Both the position numbers and the translations under genes were made by a program. A DNA stretch of 16,650 nucleotides from an uncultured Elusimicrobia bacterium (GTDB taxonomy: Bacteria > Elusimicrobiota > Endomicrobiia > Endomicrobiales > Endomicrobiaceae), in the NCBI GenBank assembly GCA_937916125.1, contig CALGGE010000110.1, positions 1 to 16,650 of the forward strand. Direction: 5' to 3'. Positions 1 through 8,700 of this stretch are shown here, piece by piece. The number at the start of each line of letters is the position of its first letter. Position 1 is the first letter of the stretch. The notes beneath the pieces are model-generated. The model was not told the DNA's origin, did not search any database, and saw only the letters and a list, made by a program, of their open reading frames with translations.

Positions 1-47
1 ACGAGATCGTGATGTGACTGGAGTTCAGACGTGTGCTCTTCCGATCT
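1..47. other. Illumina TruSeq index adapter (vector/adapter contamination)
   Basis: The first 47 bases match the Illumina P7-side TruSeq adapter from memory: the end of the P7 flow-cell sequence (ACGAGAT, 1-7), a six-base index CGTGAT (8-13, the reverse complement of index ATCACG), and the 34-base read-2 primer region (14-47) that ends in the characteristic CTCTTCCGATCT. The adapter ends exactly where insert sequence would begin, at base 48. This is a library artefact left at the contig end and should be trimmed. Confidence 0.97.
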
Positions 48-777
48 GATTATTAAATGCATTTTATATAATATAATTATTATTTTTTATGAAAATAATT
101 TAATTTGATTGTTATTATTATATAATAAAAAAATGAAAAAAGAAAATGAATCAGTTGTAATAGTTAAAGCTAAGTCATTTCATCCTAAAAATAAAATCAA
201 AGATTCAGACAATCAAGACTCAAAAATTGTAGAAATAAAAGGGAATAATGAAAATGGAAATTATGGTAGAATATATGTAAAAGAAGGAGGAAAAAAAAAT
301 TTAGTTTATTCAGAATTTGATGTCCCAGAATCTTTGGATAAAAACAAATTAAGAGGAGAAGAAAATAATAATAAAATTCATTCAAGTGCGAGAAATATAA
401 ATAAAAATGATAAAACTTCATTAAATAAAAATAAAGGAAGAATTGAAGATAAAAAAATTGCTATGAAATTAAAGACAAAGTCAATTGAAAGGGGAGGTGA
501 CTATAATAATATTCAAGTAACTCATATAATAAATACAACTATGGATATTGATTTTCATATTATTGATCCTTTAGAAAAGGTTACTGAGGAAATAACTAGA
601 AAATATAGGAAGATTATTAATAAGAGCAATAGAAATGGAAAAAATGGCAAAGTAAAAGTTACATGCTCTTGCTCTTGTGATAATATTAAAATTGAACCAA
701 AGGTAAAAAAGGAAAAAATTGTTAAAACTCAAATTGTTTCTCATAGAGAAAATCCTCATTTAAAAAAAATAATTGTA
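48..777. other. AT-rich foreign segment joined to the contig
   Basis: This stretch lies between the sequencing adapter and the body of rplJ. It is conspicuously richer in A and T than the ribosomal genes that follow, uses lysine AAA, asparagine AAT and isoleucine ATA heavily, and has no resemblance to the N-terminal part of L10 or to rplA/rplK, which would be expected here. Composition changes abruptly at about 770-800, inside an A-rich tract. The likely explanation is a chimeric read or misassembly joining DNA from another low-GC genome or phage. A real gene fusion is much less likely because the segment starts at an adapter. Confidence 0.8.
133..777 (+). CDS. Unidentified Lys/Asn-rich protein, artificially fused to L10
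   Basis: The open frame begins at ATG 133 (an in-frame ATG also exists at 109) with no clear Shine-Dalgarno sequence, and runs without a stop into rplJ. The roughly 215 residues upstream of the L10 homology are hydrophilic, very rich in K, N, I and E, and contain no signal peptide or membrane segment. One visible feature is a cysteine cluster TCSCSCD near residue 190 (numbered from ATG 109). I do not recognise the family; the composition would suit a Clostridium-like or phage genome. Its 3' end is lost in the join, so this is a fragment. The fusion product is unlikely to exist in a cell. Confidence 0.4.
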
Positions 778-1143
778 AAAAATACTTTAAGAAAAATAGC
801 ACTTAAAGAAAACGGCTTGTCCGAAGCAGACAAATATTTTGAGGGACCTACGGCAATAGTTGTAGAAGCCGACGATCCTGTTTCTCCGGCAAAGATAGTT
901 TCCGAATTTGCAAAGAAAAACGGTAAATTTGTTATAAAAGCAGGACTTCTCGACGGGAAAGTAATAGAGCTTGATAAAATCAATGCTTTGGCATCACTTC
1001 CTACGAAGGAAGTTCTTATTGCCAAGATGCTTGGCAGCTTGAATGCACCTGCATCCAACTTCGTTGGTGTACTTACGGCAGTTACAAGAAACTTTGTTTG
1101 CGTATTGAACGCAATTAAAGAACAGAAAGAAAAAGCAGCATAA
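778..1143 (+). CDS. rplJ: 50S ribosomal protein L10, 5'-truncated by the join
   Basis: From about KNTLRKIALKENGL onward the translation follows L10: the conserved V-K-N-T-L motif, then YFEGPTAIVV, the PVSPAKIVSEFAKK segment, GLLDGKVIELDKINALASLP, and the C-terminal helix (NFVGVLTAVTRNFVCVLNAI) that in the ribosome carries the L7/L12 dimers of the stalk. About 122 residues are present against the usual ~175, so the first ~50, including the start and most of the rRNA-binding part, are missing and replaced by unrelated sequence. The codon usage of this part agrees with rplL and rpoB downstream. Position next to rplL is the normal rplJL-rpoBC arrangement. L10 with L12 normally autoregulates through the rplJ leader, which is not visible here. 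Confidence 0.93.
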   Translation, partial: KNTLRKIALKENGLSEADKYFEGPTAIVVEADDPVSPAKIVSEFAKKNGKFVIKAGLLDGKVIELDKINALASLPTKEVLIAKMLGSLNAPASNFVGVLTAVTRNFVCVLNAIKEQKEKAA

Positions 1144-1287
1144 AATTGCCGAAAGCGATTTTAATGTATAATGTACAATATACAATAAAATACAACGGCA
1201 AACAACTTAAAGATAATTTATAATTAAAAATCTAAAAAATGGTAGTTTTTCCGACATTATACATTATAAATTATACATTGTACATTA
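1142..1287. repeat. Palindromic spacer between rplJ and rplL
   Basis: Immediately after the rplJ stop is a hairpin AAAATTGC-cgaaa-GCGATTTT (1142-1162, one G-T pair). It is followed by a 19-base arm, starting TTAATGTATAATG near 1161, which pairs with an arm ending TTGTACATTAA near 1287 (17 Watson-Crick pairs, one wobble, one mismatch). A related hairpin plus TATAAT-like segment recurs at 12365-12396, so this looks like a copy of a dispersed intergenic repeat. The hairpin could weakly attenuate transcription between L10 and L12, but no function is proven. TTGCCG-N15-TATAAT (1146-1172) is a poor promoter match because of its short spacing. Confidence 0.55.
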
Positions 1288-1368
1288 AGTTAGGTAGTAA
1301 GTAGAAAATTTTAGGTTAAGACCTATAAATAAAATAAAAATAAAAAACATAAATGGGGGAGTAGTAAA

Positions 1369-1752
1369 ATGGCATTAACAAAAGATCAATTAATTGAAGA
1401 AATTTCTGCAATGAGCGTATTGGAAATGGCTGAATTGGTAAAAGCTTTGGAAGAAAAATTCGGCGTATCGGCAGCAGCTCCGGTAGCAGTAGCAGCAGCT
1501 CCTGCAGCAGGTGCGGCAGCAGCAGGTGCAGCAGAAGAAAAATCCGAATTTAACGTAGTTTTAACATCTGCAGGTGCTAATAAAATTGCTGTTATCAAGG
1601 TAGTTAGAGAAGTTACCGGCTTAGGCTTGAAAGAAGCTAAAGATTTGGTTGACGGTGCACCTAAAACTGTTAAAGAAAACGTAGCAAAAGCAGATGCAGA
1701 AGAAATGAAGAAGAAATTTACTGAAGCAGGTGCAACTGTAGAATTGAAGTAA
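1369..1752 (+). CDS. rplL: 50S ribosomal protein L7/L12
   Basis: This 127-residue protein has all parts of L7/L12. The N-terminal dimerisation and L10-binding domain is residues 1-33 (LTKDQLIEEISAMSVLEMAELV). An alanine/proline/glycine-rich flexible hinge spans 36-57. The C-terminal globular domain is 58-127, with the conserved NKIAVIKVVREVTGLGLKEA helix that contacts elongation and initiation factors, and DLVDGAPKTVKE after it. Length is typical (about 120-130). It forms the mobile ribosomal stalk as dimers on L10 and stimulates GTPases such as EF-Tu and EF-G. Start is set by a strong ribosome binding site GGGGGAG at 1355-1361, seven bases before the ATG. Its own strong binding site suits the multiple copies of L12 needed per L10. 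Confidence 0.98.
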   Translation: MALTKDQLIEEISAMSVLEMAELVKALEEKFGVSAAAPVAVAAAPAAGAAAAGAAEEKSEFNVVLTSAGANKIAVIKVVREVTGLGLKEAKDLVDGAPKTVKENVAKADAEEMKKKFTEAGATVELK

Positions 1753-1833
1753 TTCTTATAAAAAACAGATATTACTTTGATGTTTTTAACTGAAACAAAA
1801 TTTAAAAATTTTGTGAAAAACCAACATAAATAC

Positions 1834-1863
1834 TTGACAAAAGATAATAATTAAGTATATAAT
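1834..1863 (+). promoter_or_regulatory. Sigma70-type promoter for rpoB
   Basis: A perfect -35 hexamer TTGACA (1834-1839) is followed after 18 bases by TATAAT (1858-1863), giving an expected start near 1870 and a leader of about 55 bases before the rpoB ATG. This would give rpoBC-rpsLG a promoter of its own in addition to read-through from rplJL. Confidence 0.8.
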
Positions 1864-1888
1864 ATTTACTTAATTTTATCTTTTTGTC
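1836..1888. promoter_or_regulatory. Long inverted repeat centred on the rpoB -10 box
   Basis: Arms 1836-1857 (GACAAAAGATAAT then AATTAAGTA) and 1867-1888 (TACTTAATT then TTATCTTTTTGTC) pair over 21 bp with one single-base bulge in each arm. The loop, 1858-1866, starts with the TATAAT box. In transcripts reading through from rplL the whole hairpin would form; in transcripts starting at the local promoter only the right arm is present. It may be an RNase III-type processing site or attenuator, as is known for the E. coli rplL-rpoB spacer, or a DNA operator. The pairing is seen; the function is inferred. Confidence 0.6.
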
Positions 1889-1924
1889 TAAGGTAAAAAA
1901 TTTTTTATAATGGATCTATAACTA

Positions 1925-4900
1925 ATGAAAAAAGTTAATTTCGGTAAAATTAAGTCACCTATTGATCCGCCTTTACTGCTTGGTATGCAGAAGAATTCGT
2001 TTGCGGATTTTTTGCAGGCGAATGTAGAACCTGAGAAGAGAAAAGCTCAGGGGCTTGAAGGTGCGTTTAAAGATGTATTCCCTATTAAGAATTCCGACGA
2101 GAGTTTGGAAGTTCAGTATATTTCATATTCGTTCGGTGCACCCAAATATTCGGTAGCCGAATGTATTGCCAGAGATGAGACTTATGCCGCTCCTTTAAAA
2201 ATCAAATTAAGACTTGTTCAGAAAAAAGAAGACGGAAGAGAAAAAGAAATTTCCGAGCAGGAAGTATATTTCGGAGATATTCCGTTGATGACGGACACTG
2301 CCACATTTATTATTAACGGTGCAGAGAGAGTTGTCGTCAGTCAGATACATCGTTCTCCGGGAGTAATATTTGAAGAGGACGAAGAAAAGAAAGTTACTAT
2401 TTTCGGTAAACCTTTATATTTTGCAAGAATTATTCCTTACAGAGGTGCGTGGGTAGAATTTGAGTTCGATCAGAACGGTATTCTGTATGTGAGAATAGAC
2501 AGAAAGAGAAAAATTTTGGCAACCACCCTCTTAAGGGCTATCGGTTACGAAAATGACGGTGATATATTAAATCTTTTCAAAGAAACGAAAGAAGTTTCTT
2601 TAGAAAATGCTCCGACAACGCTTTCCAACGAGTGTGTTGCCGATGATATTTTTGATAAAGCAACGGGCGAAGTCCTTGTCGATGCTGGTAAAGAATTGAC
2701 GGACTCCGTAGTTGAGAAACTTAAAAATAAAGGTATTAAAACCGTAACGGTGTTGAAAGACGCTACGATGGTTTTAACGTTGAGAAAAGATACCATTAAA
2801 ACACAAAAAGAAGCCGTAAACCATATTTATAAAGTTCTTAAAACTCAGGAATTTATCGTGCAGGAAAGAGCACAGGGATTCTTGGACGAACTTTTGTTTA
2901 AATCCGTAAGAAGATATGATTTTACGACTATAGGAAGATATAAAATATTAAAAAAACTTGCTCCCATATATGATTATTACACCAGAATAACGGAAGATTA
3001 TCCGAAAGAAATCAAGTTTAATATTCCCGGTGAAACAAAGAGAACTCTTGTAAGAGAAGATATAATAGCGACAATCAAATATCTTCTTATGATTTATAAC
3101 GGAGAGACGGAATTTCGTGAAGGTAATAAAAAGATAAAGCTTGGTCTCGACGATATTGACCATTTAGGTAACAGAAGAGTTCGTTCCGTCGGTGAATTGC
3201 TTGAAAATCAGGTAAGAATAGGTCTTGTACAGATGGCAAGACTTGTTAAAGAATATATGAACAGCCAGGACAAAACGTCCATTACGCCTCGTTCACTTAT
3301 GAACATTACTCCGTTTACGGCACAGATAAGAAAGTTCTTCGGAACTTCTCAGTTGTCGCAGTTTATGGATCAGATTAACCCTCTTTCCGAGCTTACTCAT
3401 AAGAGAAGACTTTCCGCGTTAGGTCCCGGAGGTTTGAACAGAAAGAGAGCGGGCTTCGAAGTCAGAGATGTTCATTATACGCATTACGGTCGTGTATGTC
3501 CTATTGAAACTCCGGAAGGTCCGAACATCGGTTTGATAACTTCGTTATCGGCTTATGCGAGAGTTAACAAATACGGTTTAATTGAAACTCCTTATAAGAA
3601 AGTTGAAAACGGTAAAACAACCGACAAAATAGAATATATGACTGCAGATGAAGAAGATGATTTGTTTGTGGCTCAGGCGAATACTCCTATTGACGAAAAG
3701 GGTAATTTCCTTACGGATTTGGCTCAAGGCAGACATTTGAACGATTTCTTGTTCAAAACTCCAGAAAAAGTTGACTATATGGATATTTCTCCGATGCAGG
3801 TAGTTTCCGTATCTGCAGGTCTTATTCCTTTTTTGGAACACGATGATGCAAACAGAGCTTTGATGGGTTGTAACATGCAGAGACAGGGTGTGCCTTTGCT
3901 TGTCGCCGAACAGCCTTTGGTTTGTACAGGTATGGAAGATAAAGTTGCCAGAGATTCGGGCGTTTGCGTAGTGTCAAGAATCGACGGTGAAGTCGTTTCC
4001 GTATCTGCCGACGAAATAATTGTTTGGAACGAAAAAACAGGTGTGGAAGTACACACGTTAAATAAATATTTGAGATCTAATCAGGATACATGTATCAATC
4101 ATATTCCTTCCGTAAAAGTTGGCGATAAGGTAAAAAAAGGTGATATTATTGCCGACGGACAGGCTACAAAGAACGGTCAATTGTCATTGGGACAGAACCT
4201 CTTGATAGCATTTATGCCTTGGGACGGATATAACTTCGAAGATGCTATTCTGTTATCCGAAAAGATGGTTCAGGACGACAGATTTACATCCATTCATATC
4301 AGAGAGTTGGAAACGGAAGCCAGAGAAACTAAAGGCAGACCGGAAGAAATAACGAAAGATATTCCGAACGTAGGTGCCGAAGATTTGTTAAACCTCGACG
4401 ATAACGGTGTAATAAGAGTAGGTGCTACGGTACAGAGAGGCGATATTCTCGTCGGTAAAACTGCTCCCAAAGGTGAACAGCAGACAACTCCCGAAGAAAG
4501 ACTTTTGAGAGTACTTTTCGGTAAAAAAGCCGAAGACGTACAGGATGTTTCTTTAAGAGTTGATCCGGGTACTGCAGGTAAAATACTCGGAGTAAGAACT
4601 TTCGTAAGAAGAGAAAAACTTACGGAAAAAGAAATAAAGAAGAGACAGGAAGAAATTTCTTCTACTTACAAGGCAGCCAAAGCAAAGCTTGAAAAAGAGA
4701 AAAAAGCTCTTCTTGAGACGATAAAAAATAAAGCCGAAGCTAAAAAGACCGAAGATTTATATGAAGTAAAACAGAATATACTTAAACAAAACTACGATAA
4801 GGAAAAAGAGTTGTTCAAGAAAGGCGACGATTTGCCTGTATCGGTTAATAAAATAGTTAAGGTATATATAGCGGCCAAGTTGAAAGTACAGGTAGGTGAT

Positions 4901-5716
4901 AAACTTGCAGGAAGACACGGAAACAAAGGTATCGTTTCCAAAATTCTTCCCGTAGAAGATATGCCGAGGCTTCCGGACGGAACGCCTGTTGATTGCGTAC
5001 TTTCTCCTCTTGCTATCCCGTCTCGTATGAATGTTGGACAGCTTTTGGAATCAATGCTCGGCTGGGCAGGTAAAGTATTAAATACACAGATGGTTACACC
5101 TGTTTTCGACGGTGCATCGGAAGAGCAGGTTAAAGAGCAAATAAGAAAAGCTAAAGATTTGCTTGTTTCCCAAAAAACCGAAGAGTTTAAACAGAGAGGG
5201 TTTAAAGGTAAAGAATTGGAAGATGCTATTGAAGATTACAAACTCCGTTATTTACCTACCGATGATTGCCAAATTACGTTGTATGACGGCAGAACCGGTG
5301 AACCTTTCATGGAAAAGATTACCATCGGTGTTATGTATATGTTAAAGCTTAACCATTTGGTTGAAGATAAAATGCATGCAAGATCCACAGGGCCTTATTC
5401 TCTTATTACCAGACAGCCTTTGGGCGGTAAAGCTCAGTTCGGAGGTCAGAGGTTCGGAGAAATGGAAGTGTGGGCAGTACAGGCTTACGGTGCATCGCAT
5501 GTATTGCAGGAATTTTTAACCGTTAAATCCGATGATGTTGACGGAAGAGTAAAAATGTACGATTCCATTATCAAAGGCGAAGCAGTATCAGACCCGGGAA
5601 TACCGGAATCGTTCAAAGTTTTGATAAACGAGCTGAGAGCCTTAGGCTTGAATGTAGCTTTATTAAAAGACAAAGATATTTCTTCACAGGAAACTTCGTC
5701 GGAAAAAGCAGAATAA
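1925..5716 (+). CDS. rpoB: DNA-directed RNA polymerase subunit beta
   Basis: A 1263-residue beta subunit, complete from the protrusion/lobe region (INGAERVVVSQIHRSPGV, about 137-154) to the C-terminal clamp segment (TGPYSLITRQPLGGKAQFGG). The rifampicin pocket is at about 475-535 (SQFMDQINPLSELTHKRRL), with D482, H492, R495 and S497 matching the sensitive-type residues D516, H526, R529 and S531 of E. coli. I484 replaces the usual Asn518. Active-site lysines K993 and K1001 lie in DKLAGRHGNKG. A charged coiled-coil insertion at about 895-965 sits where E. coli has SI2 but is shorter. The ATG at 1925 has only a weak GGA ten bases upstream, yet MKKVNFGKI is a typical beta N-terminus. It pairs with beta' encoded 35 bases downstream. 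Confidence 0.99.
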   Translation: MKKVNFGKIKSPIDPPLLLGMQKNSFADFLQANVEPEKRKAQGLEGAFKDVFPIKNSDESLEVQYISYSFGAPKYSVAECIARDETYAAPLKIKLRLVQKKEDGREKEISEQEVYFGDIPLMTDTATFIINGAERVVVSQIHRSPGVIFEEDEEKKVTIFGKPLYFARIIPYRGAWVEFEFDQNGILYVRIDRKRKILATTLLRAIGYENDGDILNLFKETKEVSLENAPTTLSNECVADDIFDKATGEVLVDAGKELTDSVVEKLKNKGIKTVTVLKDATMVLTLRKDTIKTQKEAVNHIYKVLKTQEFIVQERAQGFLDELLFKSVRRYDFTTIGRYKILKKLAPIYDYYTRITEDYPKEIKFNIPGETKRTLVREDIIATIKYLLMIYNGETEFREGNKKIKLGLDDIDHLGNRRVRSVGELLENQVRIGLVQMARLVKEYMNSQDKTSITPRSLMNITPFTAQIRKFFGTSQLSQFMDQINPLSELTHKRRLSALGPGGLNRKRAGFEVRDVHYTHYGRVCPIETPEGPNIGLITSLSAYARVNKYGLIETPYKKVENGKTTDKIEYMTADEEDDLFVAQANTPIDEKGNFLTDLAQGRHLNDFLFKTPEKVDYMDISPMQVVSVSAGLIPFLEHDDANRALMGCNMQRQGVPLLVAEQPLVCTGMEDKVARDSGVCVVSRIDGEVVSVSADEIIVWNEKTGVEVHTLNKYLRSNQDTCINHIPSVKVGDKVKKGDIIADGQATKNGQLSLGQNLLIAFMPWDGYNFEDAILLSEKMVQDDRFTSIHIRELETEARETKGRPEEITKDIPNVGAEDLLNLDDNGVIRVGATVQRGDILVGKTAPKGEQQTTPEERLLRVLFGKKAEDVQDVSLRVDPGTAGKILGVRTFVRREKLTEKEIKKRQEEISSTYKAAKAKLEKEKKALLETIKNKAEAKKTEDLYEVKQNILKQNYDKEKELFKKGDDLPVSVNKIVKVYIAAKLKVQVGDKLAGRHGNKGIVSKILPVEDMPRLPDGTPVDCVLSPLAIPSRMNVGQLLESMLGWAGKVLNTQMVTPVFDGASEEQVKEQIRKAKDLLVSQKTEEFKQRGFKGKELEDAIEDYKLRYLPTDDCQITLYDGRTGEPFMEKITIGVMYMLKLNHLVEDKMHARSTGPYSLITRQPLGGKAQFGGQRFGEMEVWAVQAYGASHVLQEFLTVKSDDVDGRVKMYDSIIKGEAVSDPGIPESFKVLINELRALGLNVALLKDKDISSQETSSEKAE

Positions 5717-5751
5717 AAGTAATAAACAATAAAATGGAAGGGCAACTATAA

Positions 5752-8700
5752 ATGAAAAATTCAAAAAATTTAAAGAAAAAACCGCAGAATCTTAACTTTA
5801 CCGATTTTGATGCAGTAAAGCTTACAGTTGCAAGCCCTGAAGATATCAGGTCTTGGTCCTACGGTGAGGTAAAAAAACCCGAAACCATAAACTACAGAAC
5901 ATTTAAGCCCGAGAGAGACGGCTTATTTTGCGATTGTATTTTCGGACCTACAAAAGACTGGGAATGTCATTGCGGAAAATATAAGTATGTAAAACACCAG
6001 GGAATAATATGCGATAGGTGCGGAGTTGAGGTTACCGAGTCAAAAGTAAGAAGAGAAAGATTCGGTCATATTGACTTGGCTGTTCCAGTAGCACATCCGT
6101 GGTTCTTAAAGAAACCGCCCTCAAAAATCGGTATTCTTTTAAATATGAAAATTTCCGATTTGGAAAAGGTTATTTATTACACGAAATATGTTGTAACGCA
6201 TACATTGAAAGATGCTTCCGATATAGTTCCTTTCCTTCATAAAGGTTCGTTACTTAAAGAAGAAGAATTTAACTTGTTCCAGTACGGTATGAGAAGTGCC
6301 GTAGTTCGTGACGAGTTGAGAAATGTCTTTGACGGTATTGTTGCGGAAGATATTGAGTTTGACAACAGTGACGAAAAAGCATTGAAGAAAAAACTTGAAA
6401 AGATTGTTAAGACGATGGCAGACTACAGCGGCGAAAAGAAAGCCGATGTAGTAAAGAAACTTGCAGATAATATTACCAACGGTGTAAAATATTATAAATG
6501 CTATTTTAAGCCTCATAACGTATATTTCTACGACGTTGAGGGCAGCCAGAAATCCGAACTCAAGAAAATTCTTAACAATGCTTTCGGTAAAGATTCCGAT
6601 GTTTCCGTAACGGATCCCGACAGAAAAATAAAAGTGGAATTTTTTGATATAGAAAAAGAAAATGTTTTTAATGAACTCAGAAAAAATCCCGAAAGTTTGA
6701 AAGCTTTTGAGGGAAAACTCAGAGTTGAAGTTTTCAGAATGGAACTTCCTATTTTGAGAACGTTCTCCAAGCCCGAAACTCCCATTCTTTTGGAAGAGTC
6801 CGACGTTAAGAAATTTAAAAGCGGTTTCGGCGAACATTTGAAAGTTGATATCGGAGCGTCTGCTGTCAGAAAGCTCCTTGAAGAAATTGACTTGGAAAAA
6901 GAACAGAAAGAAATTCAGGTTGAAATTTCAAAAATTTCTTCCGATATGGAAAGAGCAAGGCTTATCAGAAAGCTCAGAGTTGTTGAGGGGTTTAAAAATT
7001 CAAATACAAGACCCGAGTGGATGATACTTACGGTTCTTCCGGTAATTCCGCCCGATTTAAGACCTTTGGTTGCTTTGGAGGGGGGAAGGTTTGCCGCTTC
7101 GGATTTAAACGATTTATACAGAAGAATTATTAACAGAAACAACAGATTAAGACATATTGAACAGTTGAAAGCTCCTGCGGTTATGATAAATAACGAAAAA
7201 AGATTGTTGCAGGAAGCAGTAGATGCTTTAATTGATAACGATTCTTTATCCAGACCTGTAACTGGTGCGGGAAACAGAGTATTAAAATCTCTTTCCGACA
7301 CACTGAAAGGTAAACAGGGAAGATTCAGACAGAATTTACTCGGAAAAAGAGTTGACTATTCCGGCAGAAGCGTTATTGTCGTAGGTCCTTCTTTGAAACT
7401 TAATCAGTGCGGTATTCCTAAAGAAATGGCACTTGAACTTTTCAAACCGTTCATTATCAGAGAGCTTATAAAGCAGGAAGGAACCACGCTTAAAGCCGCA
7501 AGAAGAATTTTGGAAAGAGGAGATGTCAGAGTTTGGGGTATTTTGGAAAAAGTTACCAAGAGTCATCCCGTACTTTTAAACAGAGCTCCTACGCTTCACA
7601 GATTGGGTATTCAGGCTTTTGAACCTATTCTTGTAGAAGGTAAATCAATACAGTTGCATCCTTTGACATGTACGGCTTTCAATGCCGACTTCGACGGTGA
7701 TCAGATGGCTGTTCACGTACCTATCTCTATCGAAGCTCAGCTTGAAGCTAAAATGTTAATGATGACTACAAAAAATATTTTGTCTCCGTCATCAGGTAAA
7801 CCTATTACAGTTCCGGGACAGGATATCGTTTTGGGAAGTTGTTTCATTACAAAGGAAAAGAAAGGTGTTCTCGGCGAGGGAAGTATATTCTCTTGTGTTG
7901 ACGAGGTTATAAGTGCATATCAGCATAAGGAAGTAGATCTTCAGGCAAGGATAAAAGTTGCAGGTATCACAAACTTAAGAGATCCCAACCTTAAAGATAA
8001 CGAACAGAGAGATATTTCCAAGTGGAAAAACGATGACAAGAAAGGCATAATTAATTATACTACGGTCGGAAGAGTTATATTTAACGAACATTTACCTAAA
8101 GGCGAAGGCAAGAAAGAGGGCGATGCCGGTTATTATGCTTTAGGTTATAAAAATAAAGCGTTGGGTAAGAAAGATTTGGTTTCCATTATTGACGAATGTT
8201 TTAACAAACTCGGTCAATACAAAACCGTTATTCTTCTCGACGAAATTAAAAATCTCGGTTATAAATATGCAACGCTTGCAGGTGTTTCCATTTCAATCGA
8301 TGCCATGAAAGTTCCGCCCGAAAAGGACGGTATGGTTAGAGATGCAAAGAAACAAATTAAAGAAATAGAAAAACAGGCAAAACTCGGTTTGATTACCGAA
8401 AGCGAAAGATATAACAAGATTATCGATATCTGGACTAAAGTTACCGATAATGTTGCGGATATAATGTTTGACGAAATGAAAAAAGATGAAGGCGAAGTTT
8501 ATAAGCCTAATACGAACAGATTCAATTCCGTTTATATGATGGCGGATTCCGGTGCAAGAGGTTCAAGACAGCAGGTAAGACAGCTGGCAGGTATGAGAGG
8601 TCTTATGGCAAAACCTCAGAAGAAACTTTCCGGAGGCGTAGGTGAAATTATCGAAACACCTATCATTGCAAACTTCAGAGAAGGTCTTTCCATATTGGAA

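Noticed and set aside
1757..1795. Weak hairpin after rplL (AAAAACA...TGTTTTT) as terminator
   Set aside because: Only about seven AT pairs and no T-tract after the right arm; the inverted repeat at the rpoB promoter is far stronger.
6250..6837. Minus-strand open frame of 195 codons inside rpoC
   Set aside because: It is antisense to a well-supported rpoC segment, is Phe/Asn-rich as expected from reverse-complemented AT-rich coding DNA, and has no supporting start signals.
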